From Megascapheus bottae (Eukaryota; Chordata; Mammalia; Rodentia; Geomyidae): a stretch of DNA of 64,000 bases. Position numbers and translations under genes: made by a program. This document shows positions 19,527 to 30,947 of the stretch, one piece after another (within the stretch, counting starts at the first letter, position 1; the number at the start of each line of letters is the position of its first letter). Below the pieces are notes generated by a model, which ran no database searches, was not told where the DNA came from, and worked only from the letters and a program-made list of their open reading frames with translations. The stretch is taken from the NCBI GenBank assembly GCA_024803745.1, contig JANJXV010000020.1, positions 17,214,777 through 17,278,776 on the forward strand, written 5' to 3'.

Positions 19527-21389
19527 AATGAACATCATCATTTGTCAAACCCATCATGTTTCTTAAAACTCAAATTATACTCTGTCATTTACAAAGGGTT
19601 ATAAAAATGTTGATTATTTCTCTTTTTAACTGCTGAGGCTGCAAGGGTCCTCTTCAGATACTGTTCCATTTCTCTTGGGCCACAGTCTATGGTAGTAGTA
19701 TGACCAGTCAGCTCATGGAGGATTTTTGCTGTACCTGGATAGTAACCATAAGTAGACAAGGAGAAACTTTTAGAGTATTGTCAATCCTAGGTTCTTGAGT
19801 GTTAAAGACCTAGGAGCTGGTCTAGAAGATCCAAAGTCTTAAAGCTCCAAGCTTAGAAGTCAGAGACTCAAGGCTTTAAATATTCAGGTTGAAGGCTTAC
19901 TAGCTCAAGCCTTTAAGCATCTAGCCCTGGCTCTCAGCAGTTATTAACAATCCTTGGCTTGCAACTGCAGTGTGTATTGATATCTGTGGCTCCTGCAACA
20001 GCTAATGTTATAACTCTTAGGCCTAAGATATTGGGACTGAGGCTTTAGCAAAAGCATTCTGAAATTTTTCCAGTGACTGGAGCTGTCCATATCTTTTCTT
20101 CAGCTCTTCACAGCCTTATTATCTCTACCACCTCTGCCCCCTTCCCTCTCTCTTTCTGGAACTATTCACCTGCCCTCTCACTACCATACAGCTACAATCA
20201 CCACCATCATTACCATGGCCTCTCATGTTTCCAACTCAGCCCGCAATTAATGATAAAGATCAAAAGTAGAAAAGATGAGCTAAGAAAAGCATGTCAGTAG
20301 GCCTAAAAAGTTGCAGTCATGGGTGGCAGCACTGGAAGAGATCTCCTGGCTGACTCAAAAAGTAAGAGGAAGAGCCTGTGTGACACAGCAAAGTGACAAA
20401 AATGTTTACACCAGTAACAGGCCTTCTGCTGGGCCACCACAGGGAAGTGCTCCCCCTCTGGCCTAAGTGAGAATAGCTGCAGCATAACTGACCATCTAGC
20501 ACTTGCTTTCAGTGCTGCTGCCCAGGCTGATTCAATCTGCCTAGAGTGGTCATGGCTGAAGCCTGTATTCAGCCATGGTTCCAATAGTCTTCTACAGCTG
20601 CTGGAGTCTCCTCAGCATAATTGTAAAGGATCTAAAACAGCAAGACTGCCATGAGGGATCTGATTGGTTGCATAGGAAAATTAAAAGGCAATTTCTCATA
20701 ATGACAACAACAGCTCAACACAGACCTAACAGGGCTAATATCATGTAACAGTACCTGACATATTTAAGAATGCTCAACAGTGTTTAACTCCCATTTTAAA
20801 CTCCTGCCCCAGTGCTCCAGGGAGAGATATGTTCTGCTGATCTGTTACTACCAGAAATATGCTAATTTCAGGAGATACATATAGGTCCTTGTATAGATAA
20901 GTCATGTTCCAATTGACCCTTCATAAGTAACTTTTCTGTCCTTTTTCCCACAAGACCCAGAGTAATCATAGGCATTGTGTTTCCAAAAGCTCACTTCTGC
21001 ATCCTGAGCACATTGCAGCTCCCTCTGTGAACCGCAGTGCCATTCACCAGACAGGAATCCAGAGAAGCAACATCCAAATTTTTAAACACAGTATTTGGGT
21101 ACCGAAATGTCCCACAAAGAGAGAATCTGTTTTTAAAATCCTGATACATTCTGACAATACAATGCCTTTATGTCATTTCAAATAATGTTGAGGTTTCTAT
21201 TTAAAGACATGGAACTAGGATTACAATTCACAGCTAAGTTGGGAAAAGGTCCGTTTTTGCATGCTATGAATAAAAAGTATTCATATGGATAAAATTAGCA
21301 TCGATACGTGTACAAAATTAAAAGGTTTTACTAAAGTAGTGGTGATGATCCCTCAATTGTGAAATCATCGATGATTTTTCTTAAGGATG
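19527..21389. other. No gene recognised; GC-richer unique segment
   Basis: Local GC content rises at 20.3-20.6 kb, with a 93-residue minus-strand frame and a 75-residue plus-strand frame, neither with known features. 19,800-19,930 has quasi-repeated AAGTC/AAGCTT words. A degraded retroelement is possible but was not identified. Confidence 0.35.
21362..21377. repeat. 16-bp perfect palindrome
   Basis: AAATCATCGATGATTT is its own reverse complement. It lies just upstream of SINE remnants. Confidence 0.9.
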
Positions 21390-21442
21390 GGGGGACTCAC
21401 TATACTACCCAGGCTGGCCTCAAACACCTGAGTTCAAGTACT
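21390..21442 (-). mobile_element. B1-like SINE fragment
   Basis: ACTATACTACCCAGGCTGGC followed by CTCAAACACCTGAGTTCAAG is the reverse of the 7SL/B1 3' half (TTGAACTC...GAGGCCAGCCTGGG...). Confidence 0.65.
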
Positions 21443-21467
21443 ATTGGAGACATTATTCCTTTGTTCC

Positions 21468-21733
21468 CTTTTTTTTTCTAGTCTTGGAGCTTGTACTCAG
21501 GGCCTGGGCACTGCCCTGAGCAAACAGATTTGCTAAAGGCTAACACTCTACCACTTTGAGTCACAGCTCCACTTCCAGTGGTTTTCTAATTGTTTGTTTG
21601 TTTTTCTGGCTTTTTTGTGGTTAATTGGAGATGAGAATCTTCTGGGGACTTTTCTGCTGGAGCTAGCTTCAAACTGTGATCCTCAGCTCTGAGCCTCTTG
21701 AGTAGGTAGGATTACAGGCATGAGCTGACAGCC
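21468..21733 (-). mobile_element. Composite 7SL/B1-Geo SINE
   Basis: Geo end GAGCTTGTACTCAGGGCCTG. Linker TTGTGGTTAATTGGAGATGA. 7SL part GAGTAGGTAGGATTACAGGC and ATGAGCTGACAGCC. It carries a TTTG/TTTT insertion at about 21,587-21,612 between Geo and linker. Confidence 0.8.
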
Positions 21734-22083
21734 TCCTGCTCTTTTGGTATCAGTGACTTTAGTCCCTGGGGGAAAATATATATAATTTATGCTCTAGTCC
21801 TACTTTCACTCTTCCATCTAGAAATAAAGAAAATAGTAAGCAGATTTCATGTAGACACTGTTAGGATAGAATAATTGTCATTGCAGTAGGTTGGTGACAC
21901 CTGCTTTCTCCTGGACTTACTACCTTTAGTACAATCATTCCGTTTACTCATATAATGTGATATGTAAGATCAGGGGCTGAAAAGCTCAAGAACTCCATCA
22001 TTGCAATCACAACTTAATCCTTCTGATCAGACTTCTCATTTCTTAGCTCTTCCTAACAAGCATGCTGTTACTGTCCTGATACT

Positions 22084-22185
22084 GTAGTTTGAACTCAGAG
22101 CCAGGGTGCTTTCACTTGATTTTTTTACCCAAGACTGCTTTTCTACCACTTGAGCCACAACTTTACTTCTAGCTCCGTCTGCCTG
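22084..22185 (-). mobile_element. Geo monomer fragment
   Basis: TGTAGTTTGAACTCAGAGCC and TTCTACCACTTGAGCCACAA are the Geo ends in reverse. The left (7SL or IDL) half is not seen. Confidence 0.55.
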
Positions 22186-23070
22186 GATTGGCTCACCATG
22201 ATGTGAGGCTTCTCGTGCTGGTCTGCAGATGGCTGCCTTTTTCTTGTCTTCATATGGTCTTCTCTGTGTCCAACAACCCGTGTACACTATGTGTGTTCAG
22301 ATTTCCTCTCCTAATCAATTGGGTGAGTACCCATCCATAAGGTTTTATTTAACCCTAATTACCTTTTTAAAGCTACTGTCTTTAATTATTGTCCCATTCT
22401 GATGTCCTGAAGGCTCAAGTCTCAATACTTAAAATTAGAAACAAAGAGATTTAGTTCCTAACATCCACCTAACAAAGTTATAATAAAACTCCTTTGTGGA
22501 CTCTCTGAAAGCAAGGAGGCTACCTTTCCAAGGTCTGTGAACTGCGCAGTTTACCTTTGACACATGCTCCCCACCATATCCTAAAGCGTCAACATACACT
22601 TATTATAGAAAGTGAGTGGACTGTGCTAGAGGCAAGGAAATAGACTATTTAGCAGCAGGAAATACAACTATGTGGAAAGGGGGCTGATTTACACCTATCT
22701 TTCCTGTGGTTTCTAGAGGGAATTGCAGAGATACAATAGTTAAACCTTGTTCTGTATTTCAGAAAACTCCAACTATGGCCAAGAACTGTGGGTGGAGACA
22801 TGCTGTAGGATGTTCAGGGCCCATAGTCATAGCCCTGCCTCATACTCTGTGGGAATACAATGTGTCTGAATGAGTCAGGGACTCAGTTGGGAATCAGCGC
22901 AGAGCTCTTGGAATATAAAATTCAATGAGCAACAATGAGAACAATCACCAAAACTATTTTCACTTGCAAGCAAAGCTGACTTTAACGATATAATTCATTT
23001 AAGATAAAGCCAAATCCTCCACCTGCATGAAGTTTGAACAAAAAATTAAATTAAAATTTAAAATTAATTA
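22186..23070. other. No gene recognised
   Basis: Unique sequence ending in an (AAATT)-rich stretch at 23,041-23,080. Confidence 0.4.
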
Positions 23071-23086
23071 AAAATTAAAACAGTGA

Positions 23087-23404
23087 TATGATGTAAACTT
23101 AAGCCATATAATTAATGATTGTTGTTCTTAAGATACTATGTTATCTCTCATCACTTCTACTGTCCCTTGGTTATCTCATATTGTTACACTATCTCACTTT
23201 GTTACCTGATATATCAGATATATTTGTATTTGCTTATCTGAAATTGGATAGGGAACAGGGGAAAACAAGATGAGGGGTGAGGGAGGGGGGAAGGGAAATG
23301 GGAACCAAGACATGTGAAAGGGTATCAATGTATGGGAATTAATGCACCATTTATCTGGCAAATATCATGTAACCCTTCTATTAATTACAATAATATATAT
23401 ATAT
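23087..23404 (+). mobile_element. 5'-truncated L1 3' end with TSD, tail class 3
   Basis: GTTGTTCTTAAGATACTATG, TTATCTCATTGTT-like stretch, a G-rich tract (23,260-23,300), GGGTATCAATGTATGGGAAT, TCATGTAACCCTTCTATTAA and TTACAATAATATATATATAT. TSD AAAATTAAAACAGTGA (23,071-23,086) against AAAATTAAAACAATGA (23,405-23,420), one mismatch in 16. Length about 320 bp. Confidence 0.88.
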
Positions 23405-23500
23405 AAAATTAAAACAATGACTTACACACACTCTTGGGCATTCCCCCTTTATATACTTTCGACAGGTATTTAACGAATATAAGGAATACAGTTCAAAAAG

Positions 23501-23714
23501 TGGGGTTGGGAGTGTAGCTTAGTGGTAGAGTGCTTGCCTAGCATGCACAAAGTCCTAGGTTCGAATCCGTGGTACCACATATACAAAAAAAGCCAGAAGT
23601 GATGCTGTGGCTCAAGTGGCAGAGTGCTAGCCTTGAGCAAAAAGTGCTCAAGGACAGAGCCCAGGCCCTAAGTTCAAACCTGAGGACTGACAAAAAATAA
23701 ATAAATAAATAAAT
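23501..23714 (+). mobile_element. IDL-Geo SINE, ID-like subfamily
   Basis: Begins GGGGTTGGGAGTGTAGCTTA, closer to rodent ID/tRNA-Ala than the GGCCGGGAGTTTGGCC copies. B box GGTTCGAATCC is intact. Geo half GTGGCTCAAGTGGCAGAGTG. Tail (AATA)n at 23,694-23,714. Confidence 0.93.
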
Positions 23715-25058
23715 GTATGTTGAAAAGTATAGATTAGATAGATACACATACACAACCATATATAGCTATTATAAAATCTGGTAAATAAAGAAGAAACAGA
23801 CAGTGATGAGGTATTTAGATGGAATAGGCCCCAAACTACTTGGGGCACTTGTTTTGAATCCAAACTATCAACACGTGTTCACTTCATTAGGCATTGCTTC
23901 ATTCTTTTCCACATTGCTCATTGTAAACTCAATCTAATGTGTCAATTACTAATAAGCTTCTAAAAGCAGGAGGGATGTCAACAAAATTATGGAGCTAACA
24001 AAAAGATCTGCATGTGTTTCATTTGCTTTGAAACTGTTTTTCCTAAATAGAGTTATTATTAGAATATCTGTTGATAGAAGACAAAGTAATTCAAAAGATT
24101 CAGAATGATTTCAGGAAAAAAGCTCAATTTGCAACAATGTAGCTACATATTCCAAATAGCTGAAGTCACGCTTCCCATTTTATTCAAGAAAAGCTTTTTC
24201 TTGTTGAATAGGTGATCCCAAGCCAACAAGTCATTGTTTTTCAGTCCTCCTTTAATCCCATTTTTTTTAATGTAGATGTTGCAGCTGTATTGTTTTATCC
24301 TCCTGTGGAGCTAGGGACATCATGAAAGAATTTATACTTTGGGTCATTCTCTCTGATTGTCCTATTTTACCCTTGCATTCCATAGTCTCCTCATTCTCCA
24401 CTGCATATGCTTGGCATTCATGTACTACAAATTGAGAATGGTAATAAGAATTGAGAAAGGTAATACAATTGAGAACAAATTCCATGGCTAGTTTCATACT
24501 TCCAGCATCCTGCTTGGTGATGAGCTGAAGCGAAGTCAGATCACAAAAGTTCTCTCACAGGACATTCTCACCAGCCAAAAAATGGATTCCAGCTTCTGCC
24601 CAACAACCATGATATCAACAAATCATATTTCCAGAAGGAGAGGTTCAGGCAGGTCCTTCATATCGGGCTAACAGAAAATTTGTAGTGAGAAATCTTATTT
24701 TCTCTAAGTCAGTCACTTAGTTTTTCCTGTTCCTTGATCTCAGAAGACTGAAGGCATAGATTGTATGGCAAAGAGGGGAGAATAAGGGGGATTCCCTATA
24801 TACCTCTTTGGAAAAAGAAGAAAGACAAAATTCACGGAACAACATATCAGTAGTATTTTAAGACGTTGCCTTGATCCTTACCTCCCTATTCTCTTTAGTC
24901 AACAATAATTGGCAGGCTATTTTTCTCCCCAAGAAATCTGCTACCAGCAGCTTTTCTTTTCCTACTTTTATATTCCAAGCCGAATGCTTTTCTTTTCCTT
25001 TTATCCTACATGCATGTCTTTTTCCTATTGGACTAAAATAAACCCTTGGTTAACATTC
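23715..25058. other. No gene recognised
   Basis: Unique sequence containing a short minisatellite (next entry). Frames are short and featureless. Confidence 0.4.
24430..24475 (+). repeat. 18-19-bp minisatellite, about 2.5 copies
   Basis: AATTGAGAATGGTAATAAG, AATTGAGAAAGGTAATAC and AATTGAGAAC follow one another head to tail. Confidence 0.85.
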
Positions 25059-25187
25059 AAAAGAAAGGAAGAAAGGGAAGGAAAGAAGAAGGGAGAAGGA
25101 AGAGAGGAAAAGAGGGAAGAAAGAAAGAAAGGAAGGGAGGGAAAAAGGGAAGGAGGGAGGGAGAGAGAGCTAGAGAAAGGAAGAAAT
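25059..25187 (+). repeat. Purine-only (GGAA/GAAA)n tract
   Basis: About 130 bp of almost pure A/G, mirror-symmetric in part. It accounts for the lysine/glutamate-rich plus-strand frame and the serine/phenylalanine/proline-rich minus-strand frame here. Confidence 0.9.
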
Positions 25188-25838
25188 TTGGATCATATGT
25201 CTCAAGTTCTGAAAACTTGGGATAATAGTTGAATAAGGAACAGGATACTTGTGTGCCATATGAGCAAGACAGAGGATTTGAGTTGTAAAAAAGGTAAGTG
25301 GAGAGACCACAGAATCCTCTCTTTGAGTTCCAGAATCTGAGTACGTATAGAGAGATGTAGGTAAGAGGGATTGGTACCTCAAATAATGTATGCATGTGAC
25401 TAGGTTAGCCAGAAACTATTAACGTTCTTATTGACTAAATGTTGGAAGATGGGAGAAAATGATAACTTTTTTTTAATTAGGTCCAGTCAGCTGTATATTG
25501 GTCACATTAGAATTTCTAGTATATTTCATATAAGGTGAATGCGTTCTCTAACACAAACCTTCACAAATCACAATATTCTGGCCTGTCTTAGTCTAATTTC
25601 CTAGTTCCTCCTCTTTATCTGAACCTAAATAATGTTAGCATTTACATTATTTAATAGTCCCCTTGGTCCCACCCCCCTCTTTGTTCTATTTTCACCCTAA
25701 AAAGATACTTTCCTGGATGATGGAAGAATGCCTTTGATTTAGATACACTGTCCACATAAATTAGCATGTGAAATAGAAAACCCTTTGTATAACTTTTTGA
25801 AGAAAACAAAAACATTTAATATTTAAGAAAACTGTTTC
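25188..25838. other. No gene recognised
   Basis: AT-rich unique sequence. Confidence 0.4.
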
Positions 25839-26030
25839 TGGCAGGAGTTTGGCCTAGTGGTACAGTGCTTGCCTAGCATGCCCAAAGACCTGGGTTCAAT
25901 TTCTTGGTACCACATACACAGAAAAAGCTGGAGGTGGTGCTGTGGCTCAAATGGTAGAGTGCTAGCCTTGAGAAAGCTCAAGGGCAGTGCCTATGCTCTG
26001 AGTTCAAGCCCCAGGACTAGAAAAAAAGAG
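25839..26030 (+). mobile_element. IDL-Geo SINE with short TSD
   Basis: TGGCAGGAGTTTGGCCTAGT; B box GGTTCAATTTC is damaged; Geo end GAGTTCAAGCCCCAGGACTA; tail AAAAAAAGAG. Flanks ACTGTTTC (25,831-25,838) and ACTATTTC (26,031-26,038). Confidence 0.9.
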
Positions 26031-26242
26031 ACTATTTCCTATCCAAATGCACTCTAATGGCATTTATATAATTCCGAAACTTCTATCTCTAGTCTAGACT
26101 TCACTGCTGAACTTCAAACTTGAAAAATTCAATGGCTTACTGTTTAATCCAGTGGGGTAGCTCAATGAAACTGGAAGTCTTGATGCTTTTCTGTGCTTTC
26201 ACACATGCATCCAATACACTCAGTCTTTATCTAATAGTCATT

Positions 26243-26278
26243 ATTTTAGGAACTTAATCTATTTTAGGAACTTAATCT
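26243..26278 (+). repeat. 18-bp direct tandem duplication
   Basis: ATTTTAGGAACTTAATCT occurs twice without a gap. Confidence 0.92.
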
Positions 26279-26432
26279 TATCTAATTACTGAAGCCAGAA
26301 ATCTGAGGGCAACCCTAGGAGAATTGTATATCTTCATCATTTCCTCTTTCAATGACTAAAATGCTCACCTTGTCTTACCTGATTTCAGTTAAAGTCCCCT
26401 CAAATCCATTCTCCACCTCAATTACTCAGAAT

Positions 26433-26600
26433 GATTGCATTCTTTTGTTCTGCTATGACAAAATACCAGAAAGTGGGTAGTTTGTAAAGAGCAAAAATGT
26501 ATTTCCTCATAGTCCCGGAGGCTGGGAAGTCCAACATGGAAACATCAGCATCTGATGAGGGTCTTCCTGCTGCACTGTACTTCTCCTGCTAAGCATGCTA
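26433..26600 (-). mobile_element. ERVL-MaLR (MLT1-like) LTR 3' portion
   Basis: TTCTGCTATGACAAAATACC, AGAAAGTGGGTAGTTTGTAA, AAATGTATTTCCTCATAGTC and GGAGGCTGGGAAGTCCAACA are the reverse of the MLT1 3' end (GGACTTCCAGCCTCC...ACCCAGTCT...GGTATTTTGTTATGGCAG). The 5' side is lost. Confidence 0.75.
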
Positions 26601-28143
26601 CATGCTACAAGTATTCAACATGTAACTACTTACTGCATGAATGAACGAATGAATGATTATTTTTAGCCTTTTCTACTATTATAGCTAGACCAATATGTAA
26701 CACAAATGTAAAAATGATCATGTTAATGGGTAATTCATGTGTACCTGTCATTCACCCTATCATAATTCTGTTTAAATTTCAACATACCAGGTAAAATTTG
26801 TTGGTAGTTGTAGGAATCAAAACAGAACTCTGTACCTATGCAGGCCCTACATATACTCAGTATTGATGCCTCTTTAGCCTAACTCTCCCAGTTAATCATG
26901 TCTGAAGTGTATTGGCTCTCCAATGTTCAAAGGAGAAGGGCCGCAGATTTTACTTGTGATAGTTTTAGAAGCTTCAGGCAAATTTCTCCATTGGCACTGT
27001 TCAAAAAAAGCATACACTTTTACTGACCTGATATCTGTACAGAATGAAATGCCATAATGGAAGTATTGACTGGTATGTAAATATTATGGCTGGTTAGCCT
27101 GGGGGTGATTCTAAGAGATCGCTCCATTTGATTCTTAATCCCAATTCTTGCTCACATTACTGCTTTCTCAACCTTCATTTTCCATAAACTTTAAGTTTGG
27201 TCCCAGTAGGCCCAGGCAGAAAGAAACCATGCTGAATTGCAACTTCTTTCCTGTCTATTGAGGGACCTCAGCATGAAACAAAGACTGCACTGTTTATGAA
27301 TCTTTATTGGCTCATTCTAGGATAACAGCTGTAAGCAGTTAAAGGAGGAGAGTCTTTTCTCCTCTGCTCCTCCCTTTGGTCATTTAAATCCTACTTTGAC
27401 AAACCCATAAACAACTCAATAGATAGAAGTCTGAAACATTGTTTCTTATATTGAGTAATCTGATTTTCTCCAAGATATCCAACATTTGTTTAGGTTGTTT
27501 GAGGAGAATATTCTAGCTGTTCTTTATTACAGATTTTAAATTTTTGATGAATACACAGATGATGGATGATTTTAAATGAAAATACTTTTTTCTCTTTTCT
27601 TTCAGGAAGAAATGCTTTTGAAAGATTCAACCAAAAAAAGACTTCTATTTGCATACCCAATGCTATGGACATGGCATTGGAAATATAAACATAAGTACAT
27701 AGACATAAAAACCTATGACTCTATAGACATAATGTTTTATTTCATAAATTAATATGTATCTCTGATATACAAACCCATAGCCTAATTTTGATTGTGTTCT
27801 AAAAACTAAGTGCCAGTGATTGTATATAGAGATTCCCTTCTTGAACACTTGTTTGTTAAACATGTCATATGAAATATGATATAGAAATTAATGTTAATAA
27901 ATTCTTTTAAAAATACTTCTAACTTAAGGCTTCAGAGAGAGGAATATGTTATGCATATGATTCAAGACAAGAATACAAATAGGGCCTACTCCTTTATAAT
28001 AGAATTTCCCACTAAAGAACCTCTAAAATCGATAATTAGCAGGTCTCGTCACTCATGTGTTAACCTTATCCAATGAAATGGGATTTCTAGGCATATATCT
28101 AGTTTTATAATGCTTATTGGACATGCATGTGATAAAAATCAAA
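26601..28143. other. No gene recognised
   Basis: Mostly unique. (GAAT)n at about 26,636-26,656 resembles a MIR/L2 tail but is too short to call. Confidence 0.4.
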
Positions 28144-28179
28144 ATATTGCAAAGCAATATTGGCTCAATTAAATTGAGC
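28144..28179. repeat. Two adjacent short hairpins
   Basis: ATATTGC-AAA-GCAATAT (28,144-28,160) and GCTCAATT-A-AATTGAGC (28,163-28,179) are perfect inverted repeats side by side. Confidence 0.9.
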
Positions 28180-28436
28180 TGAATCAAATTAAATATCATA
28201 CATAGGATAGATTCAGAATATCATAGAAAAAGTTTAAGAACCATTAAGATAATAAAATCTTTACCTGAATCCTAAATGGATGAAAAGAAAAACTTCAGGA
28301 ACAAAGATCTTTCCAAAGATGTACCCAAAGAAAGAAAAAAGACAGTAAAGTGAACTGCCAGATTGGTTAGAAGAATTTTCTATATGACATTAGTTTTCTT
28401 CATAGGAGTTCAGTGAGAGAAGTGAGCTCTAGGGTC

Positions 28437-28439
<3 letters not shown>

Positions 28440-28484
<45 letters not shown>
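28440..28484 (+). repeat. (GT)22 microsatellite
   Basis: Pure run of about 45 bp not attached to a recognisable SINE. Confidence 0.95.
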
Positions 28485-28485
<1 letters not shown>

Positions 28486-29139
28486 ATGGTGAGTTAGATT
28501 TTCCCCACTGCACATCTGTCCTGGCACTAAGTACCATCCTTGGGAGAGGTGGGAGGTAGTCATTAAGTCCATTTCCTATGTTATGTGTACTGTGGTTCAA
28601 ATCAGTGGAGAAAAATTAGCTCTCTAATACAGAAAACAGACTAGCAGTAGGTAGGTAGTGGCAGCCAGAGGCAGAAGATGAATATCAAGGGAACAGGCTG
28701 GTGCAGGGAAGCAAGGTAAGAAGATGGGTTTGGTGATGGGTATGACTGAGGGAGGATCCCAGCAATGCCACTCAAAATATTATAGCAACTACAATCTGGG
28801 AACTTGTGTCAGCTGTTCCTTCAGTTTACATGACAGGCAACGTTACTGGACGAATCTTTTAAAATTATACAGTAATTATAAATTATATAATTTCAGCATA
28901 TATATATGCCTATATACCACAAACAAAATATTTAGAAAGCAGAGTTCTGAGCAAGTTTTAGCTAAATGCCTAAGTTAGTTCCACATGTTTAAACAATATT
29001 TGATTATTTTAAACAATATTTGATGTATTTTGTCCATATTTTCTTCTTTCAATAGTCAGCATCCTACTATTATTCTGTTACCTTTATTTTCTCATGATTT
29101 AATTTAAAATTTACATTTAGCTCCTATCATTTGTCTTAG
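28485..29139. other. No gene recognised
   Basis: AT-rich, with a head-to-tail duplication of a TTTAAACAATATTTGAT unit at 28,988-29,024 (20-bp period). Confidence 0.45.
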
Positions 29140-29153
29140 TAACCTTTTTTGTT

Positions 29154-29772
29154 TTGTTTTGTTTTGTTTGTATTTTTTTGTAATGTATACAGGGGTTATA
29201 ATTATATTCGCCAGGTAGTAGGTGCATTACTTCTCACGCATTAATACCCCTTCTCATGTTTTAGTCCCCATTTTCCTCCCCCCACCTCCTTCAATCAACT
29301 TGTTTTTCCCCCTTCCCTCTCCTATTTCAAATAAATAAATAAATGTATATACAATATTCCAGGTAACAATATAAGATTAATCAAAGGACAACAAAAGAGA
29401 AGAAAAATAACATAGTACATTAAGAACAACAATCACACAAGATAAAACTGTTGTTTCTATTCTCTAGAGGTCGTTTCACTTAGACTCATCTTATATGGAT
29501 TTATGTATCAAGGTTTTGAGCTATTGTGACCCTCTGCTAGGAGAGTCCTAGATGTGCTCTAATTATTACAAAAGAGGGAAACCATTGAGACTATGTTTCT
29601 TTGGGTCTGGTTTATTTCACTTACTATGATTTTTTCCAAGTCTTTCCATTTCCTTACAAATGGGGCCTTGTTTCTGGATGATTGGGTAAATGCCAAGTAG
29701 TGGAAATGCTGGGTCATAGGGAAGCTCTATGTTTAGTCTCTTGAGGAACCACCATACTGCTTTCCACAGTGT
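29154..29772 (-). mobile_element. 5'-truncated L1 with ORF2 3' end and 3'UTR
   Basis: Minus-strand order: ORF2 C-terminus (from 29,772), 3'UTR with G-rich tract, tail class 3, then poly(A) (TTTGTTTTG... on plus). Bracketed by GTAACCTTTTTTG (about 29,139-29,151) and GTTAACCTTTTTG (29,771-29,783), a likely TSD of about 12-13 bp. It has inserted next to or inside an older L1 tail (29,785-29,915). This copy anchors tail class 3 to L1. Confidence 0.88.
29617..29772 (-). pseudogene. L1 ORF2 C-terminal remnant with internal deletion
   Basis: Frame contains TLWKAVWWFLKRLNIELPYD then PAFPLLGIYP, the well-known conserved C-terminal part of mammalian L1 ORF2p (reverse transcriptase/endonuclease protein). 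After GIYP the usual stretch of some tens of residues is missing. The DNA resumes in a different frame at a DLEKIIVSEINQTQRN-like segment near the protein end, so there is a deletion plus frameshift. It is non-functional; the 22 residues before TLWKAV belong to the flanking repeat. Confidence 0.85.
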
Positions 29773-29784
29773 TAACCTTTTTGT

Positions 29785-29915
29785 TATTTGAATGCTACTA
29801 TCTTTAAGTAGTTGTCCAACAGTGTTGCCATTGCACAAAACAGTTTATGAATACAGTACTTCTTGATCAACACTGCCACTTGTAACAGTTTCACCCCCCA
29901 CCACCCACTTTGTTA
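29785..29915 (-). mobile_element. L1 3' end fragment, tail class 1
   Basis: CTACTATCTTTAAGTAGTTG, GTTGCCATTGCACAAAACAG, TACTTCTTGATCAACACTGC and a C-rich tract align with 400-520. It served as target for the L1 at 29,154. Confidence 0.6.
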
Positions 29916-30162
29916 ACCTTTTGTCTTTCCTATACATTCTACTCTGTGAGTTACCTTATACACATTTGTGTATTCATATGTGTATATGTTTCTGTTTAAG
30001 ATACATTAAGTCATAAGCAAAAATCAGCCAAAGTTAAGTTACTCAAGTACTAAATGAAAAAAAGTTATATAATATGGAAAAATGATTCAACATTTATAAG
30101 CCTAACTTTCTTCTCCTGTAAAATAGAAACAATCTAGATATCTCTTACTATCTCTCCCCCAC

Positions 30163-30355
30163 CTTTTTTTTTGCCAGTCCTGGGCTTGAGCTCAGGGCCT
30201 GAGCACTGTCCTTGGACTTTCGCAAGGCTAGAGCTCTACCACTTGAGCCTCAGCACCACTTCCAGCTTTTTTCTATATATGTGGTACCAAGGAATCGAAC
30301 CCGGGTCTTCGTGCATGCTAGGCAAGCACTTTAACCACTAAGCCAAACTCCCGGC
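30163..30355 (-). mobile_element. IDL-Geo SINE
   Basis: TTTTGCCAGTCCTGGGCTTG to AAACTCCCGGCC. The minus-strand B box is a perfect GGTTCGATTCC and the copy carries the TTAAAGTGC subfamily insertion. TCTCTCC on both sides may be the TSD. Confidence 0.93.
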
Positions 30356-30369
30356 CTCTCTCTCCTTTT

Positions 30370-30562
30370 TTGACAGTACTATTTGAACTCAGGGTCTCAT
30401 ATTTGCTAAGCAAACCCTCTACCATTCCAGCCTTTTGTTTTCTTTAGTTATTTTTCAGATAGAGTCTTCCAATTTTTGTCTGGTGCTGGCTTTGTTTGGA
30501 ATCTTCCTACTTACACCCCCAAACAGCTGGGATTACAGGTGTATACCACTGCGCTCATTCCA
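30370..30562 (-). mobile_element. Old 7SL/B1-like SINE
   Basis: TTTGAACTCAGGGTCTCATA, GCTGGCTTTGTTTGGAATC and AACAGCTGGGATTACAGGTG then TATACCACTGCGCTC. Its first 60 bp (GCTAAGCAAACCCTCTACCA) look ID/tRNA-like and not Geo, so it may be an older B1-ID fusion. Confidence 0.6.
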
Positions 30563-30814
30563 TCTCTCAATATCCATACAAAGATTAAGGAAGATAACAT
30601 AAACAAGTAACCCAAGAGAGATGTACCTGTACATATTTTCAGAATGACATTTGATTAAATAGAATAAACCCAGAGTCTATGGCATTGGATAGACTCGGGC
30701 TCATCTTCTGATGCTGATGCTGGTTCTCCTAAGAAGATATCTGGGACAAGACAGAAGCTCCGCCAGATATCATATCCTTCCCTTTCACTGTGAGTCCACA
30801 TAACAGTGTGGAAC

Positions 30815-30947
30815 AGTCACCCAGAGGACTTGATTAGACAGCTTGCTTGGCTCTATCCCTGGCCTTGCTGATGCAGTATGTATAGACAGATCTATGGTTT
30901 TCCATATCTAGCAAACGCCCAGTGATGCTGACATTGTCTGTGAACTA
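30815..30947 (+). mobile_element. MER5A-like (hAT-Charlie) DNA transposon relic
   Basis: CACCCAGAGGACTTGATTAG, TTGCTGATGCAGTATGTATA and CGCCCAGTGATGCTGACATT follow the MER5A order (acctgg-gggcttgtt ... ctgattcagtaggtctg ... cccaggtgatgctgatg). Non-autonomous, ancient. Confidence 0.6.

Noticed and set aside
26600..26656. MIR/L2 3' tail with (GAAT)n
   Set aside because: Too short and simple to separate from a microsatellite.
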